Shown piece after piece: positions 39,492 to 54,400 of a stretch of DNA of 64,000 nucleotides. Positions within the stretch are counted from its first letter, which is position 1, and each line of letters opens with the position of its first letter. A program made the translations under genes and the position numbers. Origin of the DNA: Mesaphorura yosii. Lineage: Eukaryota > Arthropoda > Collembola > Poduromorpha > Tullbergiidae. The stretch lies in contig WIXG01000198.1 of NCBI GenBank assembly GCA_009869945.1, forward strand, positions 62,001 to 126,000, given 5' to 3'. Under the pieces are notes generated by a model, which was not told the DNA's origin, did no database searches, and saw nothing but the letters and a program-made list of their open reading frames with translations.

Positions 39492-42400
39492 CTAATGGAT
39501 ATCATTTAGACACTTTCTCGATTTCGGTTTCTTTGCCTATGAGATTCTCACTCTAACTTTCAGAAATTATTGAAGATTGGGATGAAATTAATCCAAGCAG
39601 CATATCCAGGCATGATTCCTTAAATCTTCATGGGACAAAACCGCGTGCGCATTATGGAATGTTCATGTAATAATCGTTGTAGTGTGGGTTTGTAGGAAGT
39701 TGTAAAATGTAAAGCTGTTGAGTGTGTCTGAAATAATGGATTTTAATTATTCATTCGTCCTGGCGAGGAGTCGAGGTGTGGAGAAGGAAGTGAGCTTGGC
39801 TTAAAGTGTTTTACTTTCTCTTTTACTACGTTCCTCGGGATTTCAAGTTTCATATCCTTCACGTTGCCACTTTTTATTATTGCAATTTACATCATGGCCA
39901 GAGTGTCGAGGAAGAATTTAATATTCCTGAAATGCATTACAACTTAGCTCCAAGCAAGCCACTAGCCACGTAAAGTAGAATCTGAATCAGGAAAGAAACC
40001 AGGAAATAATGAATGAATGAATAAGAATGATTTTCCTGGTTTCACGAAGTGCATATTTATGCAATATGAAATAGAGTGTAGTCAGTTCTTCACTTCAGTT
40101 TACGACGCCAGCCATACACTTTTCTTCAATCCAAAATCCAAGTCTCATGCTCAAAAGTTTAGAAATGGAAATGGAAAAACAAAACAACAAAATCTTAAAT
40201 TCATTGAATCGTAGAATGCACGATTAACTATTATTTATGTGCTGTACGAATGTAACAGAGAAATTCAGAGGTCGAGAAAGTTCAAAGAGCAAGTTTGGTT
40301 ATGAAATGTTGCATTTGTTTTGTTTTTGTTGTGGGAGAAATTGCACAATGCATATTCAATTCAGAAAGTTTCCACAGACAGCATGTCAGGATGTAATTAA
40401 TTCATTACATTGCATTGGAAAGAAATTAATTGGCTTCCTGAATCCTGAGGTGTAAATATTCCATTCCCTGTCTCATTGCTTTCAGTCAACTTTCATCAAG
40501 TTTGTCGTTCTCCTTTTGCCTACCTGGCGTGAACAAACTATAATTGAGTCGGAAGACTTCATGTCCCAAGTGACTACAATCAAAGTCAGTTTCCTTACGC
40601 CTTCGTAACACATAGCTTTATGGAGCAGTAAAGATTGCGTTGGACAAATTGAAATGTTCATTCGAGCGTGCAAATTGCCATTAATTTCGTCAATTCACAA
40701 GGGGCAACTGATACCGAAATTATAGCATCATTTGCAGGATTCATTGAATCAGAATGCACATTGAGCAATTATTTGCGATTGCGAAACAGTCGTTACCCGT
40801 TATCGTTACGCAGTTTGCTGTATTCACATTCACGCCTATTTTATTTGAACAACTAAAATAAATACAAGTTCATAGACCGGCAAGCTGGGTTAATAAAATT
40901 TACTGTTCACATTAAAATGTCAAGTCAAGCCGAAGAGCTCGAGCTTGAATGTCCTCAGCATAAAATGGATTTGGTAGCGTGGCATTTGGCATGGCACGGC
41001 ATGGCGTGGCCATAATATTTATTTTCATGGATCGTTCTTCGTATTGTATTATCTAACGCCAACATCAAGCAAAACACCAACACCATTCCGTAAAACAATA
41101 GCATATAATAACATCAGTCACGAACGTCCATTGCTCTGGACTCTTGTGCCGCTGCCGTGGTTCTGAATTTTCACTTTGGACTTTCTTTTCTCATACAACT
41201 TGAAACTTGAAACAAACGGAACTTTTATCGTAATCACACATCGTTCGCTTCGTACTGCGATTGCGATTCAAGCAGTCGTCAACGCAGCGTGGAGCGAGCA
41301 ATGAGCCAGTCAATCTATTTTAGTACGCGATAATTATTGCGGGATTTCCATTATAATTAGCACATGTTCTCGGGATTATTATTTTATTATGTTTCCTTTC
41401 GACAGCCACACCAAGCATAGCAGCATGCCGTTGGCCATTGCTGCGGCTTCGTGTATCGTGTTCGTCGCTTTGCGTGTCAGTCTACTTCATTTTACATTAA
41501 TTAAATCAGGAAGCTCGTGTTTATTTTCTTTTATTAAGTCTTTATTCCTATCAAAATGCATTTGCATTTACAATGTCAACTTAATCCAATATAAAGCCTG
41601 GCTCGCGATGAGGCCACAACCACAGCTTGCACTGCATAATGGATAAATGCGAAACGCCGGCTACCACGAACAAAGTGTACATTTGCTTTCCCGGCTGAAC
41701 CTTGTACGTATGAGCACTAGCGTGGCAAACGACGCGTAGCCAATACCACTGTGACCGCATTCACACGGCAAATCCCCTGCGCTTATTATTAATTATGAAT
41801 GTGTGGCATGTGTGAGTGAAAAAGACCCAACGCTTTATAATCATGATTAAGCTTTCATTGTTACAGCATGCTTGACACAAGTTTGCAATAATCCTTTGCG
41901 AACCGTCGCATAATATTGACTGACTCAAGGCTGCATTGCCAATAACAGAAATATCCAAACGGCTGCGGCTCGCTGCCTTGTAAAGGCTTTGCTTTTGCTA
42001 ATAAATCTTACATGGCTAATAATTTTTAGCACGAATTCAATGCCTAACGCGACACAAGGGCATATAAGACGACGACGTTTGCGGTGGTTCTAAGCGTAGA
42101 GAAAGCAAGCGCATTTATAGACATCGAAGAAAAGAAATATGAAACCGGTTCAGGACAAGAGCTAATACAAAGAGAAAGAAGAACGACATGAGTTGACGGA
42201 AATCACAAAATCGATTCATTCAAAAATTGTAACAAAAATAGAATTGAAGTGTGCGTCTGCAGTTGTGGCAAGCAGACAGGCAGGAGAAGATGAAAAGGTG
42301 AAAATAGAAATGTGTTGGTAGGCAGGAAAAGAAACTCAATCAAACAGTGAAATGGAAAATGAATATTATTATTGTAAGGAAATTTCTATACCTTCGTGCA

Positions 42401-44199
42401 TCGACGTAGATAATTCTTTTATGCGTGCTTTCACGGTTCAATTCATCTTGCTTAAAACCACCGACATCGACGAATTCATGCTGGAAAATGTACCGACGCT
42501 GACGCCGTTGATGCGATATTCCCTGTGCAACCAGCGCCACAGTCGGGTCGCTTGCTTCGTTCGTGAATCATGAATGAACATGTTAGAACATTGCAAGAAC
42601 CGAGAGCCTTCAATTTACGGTTTGCAAGACTTTGCATAATGGAATCCATAATTTTACAGCATTATTGCATTAATCTACTGTTCACTTGAAGCCCTCGCCG
42701 ATTGTCTGACTCGACAACCTGAAATTTCCATTACTCGTCAGGCCACGAGGCAATTACTCAACACGAGCACGAGCATTATAAACAACATGAGTTTGAACAT
42801 GAACAGTTACGAGTTGCGTTTATTCTTTTCAACTTCGATTGGGCACAATTCTTTGTCCAAGTCCAACCCTGGAAGACGTGGAAGATTTCCACAGTCCATA
42901 ATTCATAACCTTCGATGCAATGTGTCCCGATTTTACTCCGCAAACATGCATCACGTGCTTAATGGCATTCGGAAGCAAGAGTCGAGGCCTGAATTCACGC
43001 TACGGTGAAAGCAAGTGGCAGAATGCTTGCACATTTCCATAATCATAAATCTTGGACAGAATACAAAATATTGCAATATAAAAATTCATCGCAATGCATG
43101 TTTTATTTGAGGTGGTTGACGAAATATCTCCAAAGCCAAACTGATGCAACTTGACTTGGGCTTTTTTGGCAGCGAAAGGCTCAGCCCCAGTTCACAGAAA
43201 GTCTGAATCCGATTCTCTTCTTGCATGACGTCTGAACGCATCGGTACACAACCAGTCGCGTCTCCGTCTTTTGGAGAGATAAATGCATTTCATAACTTGT
43301 GCTGTCCGGCTGGATGATTACGACGGCAGCTCAGCAGTAGAAAGAGATAAAAAGTTTGTCCAGAGTGAAAGCGAGTCCGCCCTTTGCCCGAACTGACCGG
43401 CCAGCCCAAGTTGTGTCTCGAATAAATATCTTTATTGAGTTTGAAAGGCGAGTCGAGAACTTGTTTTGAATTTTGAAAAGCAATATTAAAGCCAAAGCGT
43501 GTTGCCTCCTAGTCCGCGTCGGGTTTATTATGTCCTCTGCGTTTCTTGTCTTGACGCAATACAGGCAGCCATAATGCGCAAACATGCACATGGAGCAATA
43601 AGAGTAGCGAGCGAGACGAGAGCGAGGGCGAGAAGCGGTTGAGCAATCAGGCATCCAATACACAATATGAAACAGCAAAACTTTCTTTCCTTCCCACATT
43701 CCTACTCTTTATGAACTTGAGACTCGTGTGACTCCGTGCTAAGACGTCTTGCACCTTCGTGATCATACAGAATAGTGCAAGACGGCGGAGGTGGCTGAAA
43801 TGAAGGAGAAAAGTAGCGACAGAAGAACACACAGCCACACCGGGAGAAAGTGAGAATGAGTTGAGTTGAATCTTTTGACAAGTGCTAAGCTGAGGCCGAG
43901 GAACTGTCGAGACTGGATGCTGATGCTGGATGCTCGATCTTGGAAACTGAATTAGACGGAACACAGCACGGCGAGGAGCGGGAGGCGAGGATGGGATCGA
44001 TTTTCGTACAAAACCAATGCATGCCCGCTTTACTCTGTCGTCTGTGCGCTGCAGACCGATGAATGCAATGAATGTTACACTGCGGCTGTGGCAGGAGATT
44101 CGTAACACGGCTGGCTACACGACACAGAGCAACACCGAAAGCGGAAACTAACGTTGTTGGCGTTGGATGTTGGATCTGAAATCAAAGTAGAAAGGACCT
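39492..44199. other. No gene seen
   Basis: About 4.7 kb without a supportable gene. A degenerate GGCAT-rich run occurs at 40981-41012. A 153-codon minus frame at 43647-44108 shows no domain, low-complexity or splice support and is best treated as chance in a GC-richer patch. Confidence 0.45.
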
Positions 44200-45187
44200 T
44201 TCCGCCTTTCCCACTTTCCACCACTTCCCGTTTATATAAGCCCTTCTGTGTTCTCTGCGTGCTTTCGTACTGCTTGAGCGCATGCATACGCATGCAATGA
44301 ACAGCAAGCGACGAACGTAGTTAGCATTCAGTCGGGTCGGCAGAAGGGATTCCGAGAATTCAAAGAATCTTTCTTCCTTGTTAGCATAATATCGCGCGCA
44401 CAAAAGGAAGAAAGGGAAATTTTACAACTGTATAAATGCAGAGGCGAGCGGAGCAAGCAATACACTCGCAAGAGTGGCATGGAATAGCCTGGCCAGGCTA
44501 CGTACGAATCTTTTCCCGTTCCAGCACCAGCACCAGGTTCCAGCATCCCGTCGCCTGCGAACGAGGAATCTCTCTCCCCACTTCGCATCATCTGGTTGCT
44601 GTGTGTGTTCTTTCCCCACGGAGCACTCGCCGTTGCGTGTTCACTGCTCGCCTACTGACTGCTAACATTACACAAGCCCTCAAGCCTAGTAAGAGCCTCC
44701 ACACTCTCGTTTGCCGTGCCGTTCCTCACCGTCGTACTCGTGTACAAAACACAATTCATGAACGAGTCTCCGTTTAGTCTTAACTACAACTTTGTTCAGC
44801 ACACAACACGCCAAACGTTCGCTCGCACGTACGGCGACTCTCTCTGCTTTCCTGTCATCATTTAACTGCTTTTCAATAAAAGTGGTAGGTAGACACATAA
44901 AAACGGCCTGTACCATCACGACTCGCGAGTGTTTAAGAAGTCCGGTCGGACCCTTTCTGCTGATCAGTCGCACGTTCGCTCGCACGCACGCATACATTGT
45001 TCGTGAACAATTTGCTCCCTCCGAATTCTGCATTCTGCACGCTAAAATCACTGTGACAAGTGCAATCAGACGGCAACAGCCAAACATATGACAGCCCTTC
45101 TCTCGTATCGCACAGCATACAATTCTCAAAGGGTCGCTGTCGTTGTTCTGCTGTTTGAGAGACTCGTAAATGATTTTTTCCTGTTAG
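44200..45187 (+). promoter_or_regulatory. Promoter-like, CpG-rich patch
   Basis: Base composition shifts to more GC and many CpG-containing words such as CGCTCGCACG. Two plus-strand TATA-like boxes occur, TATATAAG at 44233-44240 and TATAAATG at 44431-44438. A 15-bp word, ACGTTCGCTCGCACG, is repeated exactly at 44815 and 44972. Long open frames on both strands here reflect composition rather than coding. It lies just upstream of a candidate 5' exon. The transcript it might drive is unknown and none of this is proven. Confidence 0.3.
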
Positions 45188-45435
45188 AACTGAGAACATT
45201 CTGAACATTGAACATTGACGTCTTGTCTGGTCTCGTTCGGGATTTACATTGAGTTGCGAAGAATTTGTCAGTTGCCAACTTCTGGTTAATCATTCAGCTA
45301 AACTAGCCAGTCCAACTAGCTCATCGATTGATCACGGTCGCTTGCCGACCGCATTAACATCTTTGCTTCAGCCGAAAGATTTCGGTCTCCAACAACCTCA
45401 TCCGACCCGAACAGCGCACCGGGCACAACACTGAG
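45188..45435 (+). other. Candidate non-coding 5' exon
   Basis: The segment is bounded by an acceptor-like TTTTTTCCTGTTAG and an excellent donor (CTGAG then GTACGTAC at 45436). It could equally be a first exon whose start lies inside it, with TCAGTT at 45268-45273 as an initiator-like site. The open frame from 45249 stops with TGA just before the donor, so it is not coding in that frame. If real, the next exon lies far downstream, possibly beyond 64 kb. Confidence 0.25.
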
Positions 45436-45440
45436 GTACG

Positions 45441-48400
45441 TACCCAAAGCCTTGCTTCTGTTTCTATTTAAATGCTTATCAACTGAGACTTGGCCGCAAC
45501 GCGACGCAGCGAGAGTAATTTTTTAGATCAGTCAAATCTCGGAGGAATTTTCCGCACACATTTTCCAGACAGTTGCCGTTTTGCGTAGCGTTTTCGGAAG
45601 CCCAAGTTTTCTGTCTCTGACATAGACATATGATGCACACTGCTGCGTTCAGGATCTGGATGCAGAAACAGGATTATCTGTCTCAGACCGGGGAATCAAT
45701 GCCCCATCGTGCGCACTGCAATGCACATGCACATACACTGCATTCATCCATTCTTGTTAGCATTTCATAAGTTGAAATGTAGAATCTCTGAGTAAAGTCT
45801 TGGAAAATAATACGGCTTGTTAAACGGTTAAACGGGAAGAAAAATAACTGCATACTGAGCGTGCGTGGAAGTGATGTACAAGTGTATTTGGTTGGCGTAG
45901 GGTCCGATTACATTACTAAAGTAAAACAGAGGATTCGATTCCGCCTGACTCAGAGAATCAGTCTACAAATTGAAAATATTGGTAATCTCATTGCCATCAT
46001 TGTTCTCACTTCTTATCATTGTTAGAGTCTCGGAGTCAGTATTACTAATATTCTGTATTCGGCTTTCGAATTGTCAAGCCAAGCCAGTCAGTCAACTTGT
46101 TTTGGTTTTGAGTTTTGGGTTTGGAACGAGATCGAAATGCCATTAAGTGCGTGTTCAGTGGAAAGAATTCCAAAATTGTTTTGCGAACCGACCGACTTGG
46201 ATTGAACTCCAGCTTTATCTTCATCCTCGTTTTTCATGTTTGACATGTACATGTGGGATGAGAGACAGAGAGAAACCTGCTTGGAGGACAACATCCAACG
46301 AATAGCGCCGAAAGGGCGAAGAGAGCCTTGCTGACTGACTACCGTCAAGTCACTCCGCACTGCACGACGACTTCATTTTCTCTCTTGTCAATTGCATTAG
46401 CTAATTTCCGCTTTGTTTCATTCTATGGTTTGCCATTCGCAACTCGCATTTGGTTTTGTACGCTTTTGTGTTTTCGCAAGTCAAAAATTCGGTTAAGCCT
46501 TTCCTGCTTTACATCTTACCATGTTAGATTCGGAACTGGAACTTGCACTGCAAAGTTCTCCTTGTTCGGTATTCGGCGTGCAGAAAGTTCAAAATTGAAT
46601 TTATGTTCTGGTGTGCTTGCTTAAATCTTAAATCAATAAGAACGTCCCTGTTTGAATTTCAACTAAATAATTGAAGATGTTCCGCCGCGGCCGCCCGTGG
46701 CCTGCCATAACTTCGCTAATTCCATAAACCGCACGTAAAGGACGAATTGATTGAGAGCGTACGTACGCGTGAATGTGGTTCAAAGCGTAGAAGTGGTGAA
46801 TATTTATGTACTGGAGCGTGTACACTTTTATCCTTAATTATTTCCTTGTACAAGTTTTTAGATTCCTTTGCTTTCATATTTTTCCCGGTTTTAATTAGTT
46901 TAATTATACATTTTGGTCACGAACCTGATTCCGACTGCACATTGCACACTGGAAGGAGAAGTGCACAAGTTCTGCACAGGCGGGCAGGCGCTCGCATTTA
47001 TTTCTCGGGAAATGGCAAATTGTAAAAGTGTGCTGGTCGGAAGCACTCAGTAAGTTTAACACTTCGCGCTACGCTACGAATTTCAATGCAAAAGCAATTA
47101 TTGTACTGTATTACGTTCGTCTACGCTAAGTGTGTAGGTTTTATGATGAACTATAAATATTTGAGTAATTTGAAGTTTAAACATTAAGATGAAATACCAG
47201 GACGTATCCTTTTGCCGCTTGCTCTTGTAATGCGAGTTCACTCTCGCTCGCATTGTCGTCCTGCTGGGACGCTTGTGGCTTTTAAATGCATCCCTGCCTT
47301 GGCTTGCTGTACTTCTGCTCCCCATCGATTTTATGAAACATTTATTTTAAGATTACTATCATCATTACATAACTCTTCTTTTCTTCCTCTGAGAGCTTAA
47401 TGCTCAGTCGGGAAACTCGGCGCTAATGTTAATTAGTGGTTTCGAAATGTAAAGCTCGTAATTGCTATTATTAAGTTCGGGCGACGATTATTTTTAAATG
47501 ACGACTTCTCAAAAGAGTCTTGATACAATTACGTGCAAGTCGAGGTAGGGAGCTAAATTGCTTTAATTTATAGACTGGAGTTTTGATACGTGAGACTTAC
47601 GCCCAAATTCGGATAAAATGCATAAAATAAAAAGTTGGTATGAAGTTAATACTTTTTGTACGTAAATGTAATTGCGTCCCAGTTTCAGATTTCTTAAGCC
47701 ACTCAAGTCAAAACTCATTCACTTGGACTGGACTACGGCGTTGTGCATTAAATATAGAATATGACCCGTGCACTAATGCCCATCAATCAGCCGGCGTTCT
47801 GTCCATGATTGGGACTCAAATTGCTTCGTTTTTCTGCCCGAGCCTTATGTGGTTTGACTTCGATGTTTATTTTTATTTTATAGTCGCACGTTTTATGACA
47901 ATTGGAAATTAGGAAATAAAATATAAAAACTAAAGTGCATTACGGAGATTGAAATTGGTAAAAAGTCGTAACGGAGATGAAACACGACTCATAATGGTGA
48001 AATATTATTGCCAGCACTCTGTTCAAGTGCAAACGTAAAAACATTATGGCCAAGCCAGGCCAGACTGCAAGGTGTAATTCGTAATGCGCGTTGTACAATG
48101 GCAATAGCATCATTCTTATTTAATGTTCCATGAGTAAGAGAGTGCGTAGAGTTGCTAAGCTCAGGAATTTCGTACTGCCATACTAAAAATATTGCACATT
48201 ACCTTTCTATGTTGTGTTATTGCTATTTTCCCACTTTAGTTTTCGAGATACGAGTGCTAAATTTCATCAGACTTCATTTTACATTCAATTAAGTTTTTGT
48301 ATTGTCATATTCTCCATTCGCGAAATTCGTACTTTACTGCGCTTAGTTTCTCGTATAATCCCCAAGTGTGAATGAACTGTCGACTGCGGTTTAACCTAGT

Positions 48401-51400
48401 GCTAAATTAAAAGATGAAATGTTAATGAATAATGAATATTTATAATTTCTAGCCATGGCTAGAACTCGTGCGTTGCGAAATGAAGATGGTGATGAAAGCA
48501 CAAAGTTAGCATAATTATCGTCATGATTTGACAATAAAGAAGCGACTCTCGACTCGAGGTTCGACGCGGTGGAAGTGGGACCTAACTCTGAGTCATGGAG
48601 TGGTTTGCCTTTATAATAATAATCGTTCAAATCCCGACTCACGCGATGATGGCGCTGTTTTGTCAGTTTTGCACTTCGCATTCGCACCCACTGAGCCTGT
48701 TGGCGCATTTGATGGTGATGCAAGACAGTGACTGTAACTTGATGCGTGGATGAAAAGCGTGAAATTTGTTGAGCATTTCTGGTGGATTGTTGACAGAGTC
48801 AGAAATACGCTGCGCTAGTACGAATGGAATTATTAAAATTTATGGCTCAGCTGCGCGACAACAAGAAATAACACACGACACAAAGTACACAATTACAAAA
48901 ATTAGACATGCTAAGTTGTTTGCAACATTGAATTGAATATGGCTCGGGCTTCACAAGCCGGCTACATCGACTGTCGCGTAGAACACGAGACACGAGTTCA
49001 ATCTGTAATTTAATTATCTGTCAAGCAGTCATGTACAAAGTACTCGAGAACTGGCAATTGCAATGGAGCGTGGGTCTCAATTGTCAATAGACTCGAGTTT
49101 CGAGGCAGACGTAGATTAACAAAGTAAAGATTCAGCTATTCCACAAATACGAAGTTTAATTCTTTTTATTATTATTTATGATTCACGAATTGCTGCAAAT
49201 TGCAATTGAATAGACAACAAGAATCTTGCTTGTCGCGTCGAGTCTGCAGTCGGCGCTCGGTGGATTCAAGTCCGTATATCATGTTGCTTAGCTGTTAAAA
49301 GTTAGCTGTCAATTTTAACGTATGTGCGTGCGCTCAAGCTAAAATGAGTAATTCGCAGAGTGCGGTTGCTCAGCAAACGTGGGCGTTGATTGCTCATTTC
49401 AATTTTTGCTCATTGAACGTGTATGTTGTGTTGCTAGGTTTTAAGATCTCATAGGTTTACATACTGTAATGTTGTGCAAAAGCAGTAGGTAAGAATTAAA
49501 TGCTGGATATTGTTGCGTGCTGAAGCATTAATGTATGTGTCCCGCATTCGCATTTAATAATTTCGGATGCATAATTCCTTCCGCTGTACTTTTCCTTCCA
49601 GACTGCACTCGGTTGCATTGTGTAAATTGTGTTTCTCCCTTTCATCTCGAGTAGCTTTTAAAGATCATTGCCGTATTTGTAATGAATGCAAATACACGCT
49701 GCACCAAGCCACACGCACGAAAATGAGAGAATGTTACTTGCATTGTGCTGCGTGGGAGGACAAGTTTAGAGAGGCTTTGTAATCACTACTGAGTCATCAT
49801 CAAATCGCCTTTTGCCTCATGGCATGGCGCGGCAGATTCCATTGCGGGAAAGGTGTGAGCGCGATGAGAAAATGCACAGCAGCAAGAAGGAATTTTTATG
49901 GGTGTCAACCAAATAATAATTCAAGTGATGTTTGCTCTTATGAGTTGGTCATACCTGCTAGTACCTGTTTCGAGTTGTTCTTATGTATTGAATGATTTGG
50001 TAGAGCATCTGTGGTCAAACTTGCCCTTGGAGAACAGTTAAAAAGCAGTTTGTATTGGAACAAGTTGAATTAGTCGTCCTAACCCTTCAAACAAAGGTTC
50101 CAATATCAAATCGTGAACCCCGAAGCTTGACCATCGGCAGTGCTGGTTAATCTAGTTACAGTTTTGCCTTCGATTGGTTTGGTCTCAGTCAGTCCAAGTT
50201 TCAGGCAGTCAGCTGTGATTTCTTCGAACAAAATAGCATCCCCGCGTATATTTTCCCCTTCCAGTGGATTTGATGAGCTATTGAACATTAGGAATACGTA
50301 CGGACCGAGCACAACCGCTCGTGTAAATATTGACTTTAACTTTTCATACTCATTTCTTTGATTTTGTACTGAGGCCTCCGTCATAATAACAGGTAGTACG
50401 TGGTACGCATTATGCATTACGGGTTCCACGCTTCTACTCTCCTTCTGGGCAAAACCATTACGAAGATGGAATGCTGATATTGAAAAAATAATGGAACATT
50501 CATCTGCTCATGCTCACATCTTTTTGATTTGGAATCTCGAATCTATTACTTTTTTAATAAAAAGTATTCTCGGTTGCCGGAAACAAGAGAAGCAGCGAAA
50601 AATGAGTTGGATCCTATTTGCAAGAGAGAACGACAGTCGTGGTACAAGAAAAGCATATGGCTGCGTATTATTAGGAAATGATAATGAGCTAGCCAAGTAA
50701 CAATGTCATTCTCTCTTTCATCCATTTTGCAACATTTCAAGATGAGATGACGATCTTTCGAAGGCGAGCGAATGGAACTGGCGGCAAGACTAATATTATT
50801 GTAATAGAGTTACCCAACTAACTTACGAAGAACTCTTCTCATTGTCACGCAGCCTGGAGACCTGCTTTATTGTGATTGTGATCAGGTTCTGAATGCTATG
50901 CTTGTCTGACTGTCTTGTGCTTTACAGATTTCATGTCATCCGCAGGCGTCAGACTTCATGATCAGGATCTGCTTTTAACATGATTATTCTCGATCTACAT
51001 TTTATTCTGGAATAATTGCGTTGATAACCTTTTGAGATTGCGTTCGACTCTTTGTTCTCCTTTATCTGCTTTCAGATCTTTCACTTCCATTCAGATTTCT
51101 ATGACTTGACTTGACGGGAAATAGAATACTCCGTGCGTATTTAAGCTTAGAATTCAGAATGCATGAATTATTCATGCAGCAGATCTTCAGCAGCAACAAA
51201 TCGCAGCGAAATACAGCTTCATAGCATCTAGTAACTAGAAAATGCGTCATTTTATCGTGAATTGTAATTATCACAAACGTGAATGTAAAATCGATTCGAA
51301 GCTTTTATGCGTATTTTCATTGCTTTTGGATTCTGTTCCGAGGTGATTAGTGTAGTTCATTCCTCTCGAAATCGGAGGCAGTTTTGGAATTTGGTTTGGA

Positions 51401-54400
51401 GAGTTCGGTATTCGACTAAATGGGCCTCATTTCATTGCCAGCAGTCGCTGCCGTTGCCCCTGCTGTTCTGGAATGCGGCTAATTTTTTAAGTAGATCGTT
51501 CTGCATTTCTCTGCCAAGACAAAGCACGTTTCGTTTCGTTTCTTTGCGTTGCTGAATTGGATTCACTCAAGTAATTCAATCCGCCTCCTTTTAACGTCTT
51601 GTTTACAAAGTTGTGATTTGTAGTTTTGTTTTTGGACTTATTAACAAGCTCCAATGCGTTTTATTAGCATAATTATCGTTATAGCATCTTCATGCGATTC
51701 CGGATTCCGGCCTTTCCACGACTCGAGTCGTGGCGCGGTCCATTGTCTTGTGCTGCATTGCATTTGTTAGAGGAAGAGATGGACTCGCATAAATTCTATT
51801 TTCTCCCTTCCTCCTTCGCCTCTGGATCATTGTGCTTCGTGCTGGAGTGTGTTTGTTTTTGGTTGCAGGAATTTCAGTTCCAAGTTCCGAGCAGATACAA
51901 TTAATCAAATTGAATGTTTATAGTCCGATTCGCCCATAGGCCTTACAGATTGTCCTAGCCATGTCAGATACAATTAAATGAGTGTGCACTGCAGTCAGAG
52001 TTAGAGACCAAACTACAAAAGTTGCAGACTATTTACAGATGAGAAAACCAGGCTGACTTCCCTCGTGTTTTGATCTTGCTCTCTTGCCGCTGCTGCTGCT
52101 ACACAGGGTGGGTACGACTCGAGTGTGGGTTTTCTGAAGATGTGAAGATTCTTATTAGTTAGTACGTGTTTTTCGCTGTTCATTGTGGTGTAAATAGTAA
52201 TAATTCTTGATAAATAATGTTAAAAACCGCCATGTGCTATAAAAAGAATTCCCCGACCAGTAATGGGAACTTTTTTTGTAAGATCCACAGAGATACGGAC
52301 GTGAGACGGAAAATGTGTGCTGTGCCTGCCTGCGTTTTTTCTTTTATCTTACTTAAGATTCTTGTTCCTCGTTCGTTCTCGAGAGCTTACATTGTATTTC
52401 ATTCCAGCGCAGTTCCAGTCAGTGCAAGCTCCGGCAGACCGGCGGTAGACAACTTGGGAACTAATAATACACCAGCGAGGCTGAAGAGAGTTGTTCGCTT
52501 CGCTCCGCTCCGATGCGCGAGTCTTTTCCGTCCCAGTCGCAGTCATAAGGAATTGATTTAGTGGATGATGGGGAATGAAAATTGTAATTATACAGATCAT
52601 TTACATACGCCCGTTTACGAGTGAAGATTCGTTAACATCGCTGAGTGAAACGAGGGTCAGACGAGACGCTTCACCTTTGAAATTTACCCGGAACGAAAGA
52701 TTTTTACATTTAACATCGTTTAGTGCTTACTGTGCCAGAGTCAAACAAGACAAGACAGCAACCAAGGCAGTTCACAGCATAGGCCCAAGCATTTGAGCGT
52801 TTCCCATTGATCAAGAATAGTTTACATGTTTCCTTTTCCATATTTGGAGTTGTAAGCAAGAAACACCTAAATAAATGATTGTTACGTACGTACATGCATG
52901 CGGTTTTGTTCGGGATGTTCGTGCACTGGTGAAAAGCTCGAGTGCCCAAATGTAAAGTTATGCGAGCACTGAACACCGGCAATTACAATTATTTTTGCAT
53001 GAGTCCCCAAGCTCCACGCACCGTTCGCGTTCGCGTACGTGTAATGTGGGGAAATGCGATGCGGTGAAACTGCAAATTACGTGCAGTGCTCGCCACTTTT
53101 CCTCGGCTCAAATCGTACTTCTTCTTTTGTGCTGCCGCGAAATGGGCGAAGGCGAAATCCAAACCGGAATAGACTAGAATTAGGCGCAGTTTGTTATTGT
53201 TGGTTTGTGGTCGCAGAGCAGTCGCAAAAGTTACGAAAACACGAACGGAGGGCCTATCTTTTGCTCTTGTCTTGTCGTCTGTCGTGTCACTTTGTTGTCA
53301 ATTCTACTCATGAGACGATGACGATGTGAAATTGATACGCGTGTAACCGAAACCCGGCAGGCAGCAGCAGTATGTCAAGTGTAATTGTAATTTCAGTGAT
53401 ATGTCCATTCCACTGCAGGCAGGCGTGGGCATTGTGGTAGTGTTTTTCCATGGCATGACCGGCCGGAGTGTGGTTTCTGGAGCCCGGGGAAGGACTGGAC
53501 GCGCTAACAATAGGCTGGAGACATGCGACGTCAAACTACGGAACATTCCGTGCGGAATATGAAAATGTTCAAACAAAGTTTTGAGACAACAAACAAGTAG
53601 TATATTATTAGCTGTCTTCTCGTAGGTGTTTTGCCTTATGGTTGTCATATTCTTACCTTCGTATCCCATGTCGCTATGTGCGTTGGCTGAGTCGAGTGTG
53701 CAGTGCATTTGGATTCGCAGTCCAATAATATTTGTCATGCTAAAGAGGGCCGGAGATGGAGTTAAAGCTAAAGTGTTGCAACTGCAAAGTGTTCCAATTC
53801 CACTTATCTCGGCCTTTCATCTTTTGTTTTGCCTAAAGATGAGCTCAGGCTCACAATTTACAGCTACACGAGTGAGCAATATTTTTGAGTTGATATTTTG
53901 TATCTTTGCATGAGTATTTAAAGTGGGCACGCAGGCAGGAAGGCTGAAGTGGAGGAAGATGACTTTCGCTACTCTGCCGTACAATGCTAATGCTCGCGCT
54001 TCTTTGCGTATCCACTGAGTCTAATTTATGATGGATTGTGAGCCGAGCTTTGTGCGATGTGCCTGTTCACGTGGCGTGGGTTTACTCTGAAAGAGAATTT
54101 GTTACATTACATTATTTACAAATAAGCTTCAAGTGACACTGCGACTGCTGTAATGTAAAGAGTGGAAGCACACATAAAGCCGCACACAGTGCTTAATGCG
54201 CAAAGTTGGTAGAAGTAGACAGGACTCATTTTTGCCAGCGTCAAGACAGTTCGACGATAAGACTTTTGTTTACTCTGTTGAAGTCAGCTCTGAATTTGCT
54301 TTTTGCTGATTGTTCAATTAGATTATGGCGAGCTTTGTTTAAAGTGAGCGTATCGAGCAGACATTGTCTCAACTTGTGCAGAGTTGCAGGCAGCAGGACG

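Noticed and set aside
43647-45129. Long minus-strand frames of 147 and 153 codons
   Set aside because: They sit in a GC-richer, CpG-rich patch where stop codons are rarer, show no domains and are overlapped by equally long frames on the other strand.
45930-45960. T-arm-like GATTCGATTCC word
   Set aside because: Stem pairing fails and no A-box lies upstream at tRNA spacing.
53304-53738. 144-codon minus-strand frame
   Set aside because: No recognisable domain, low plausibility of composition, no splice partners or poly(A) context.
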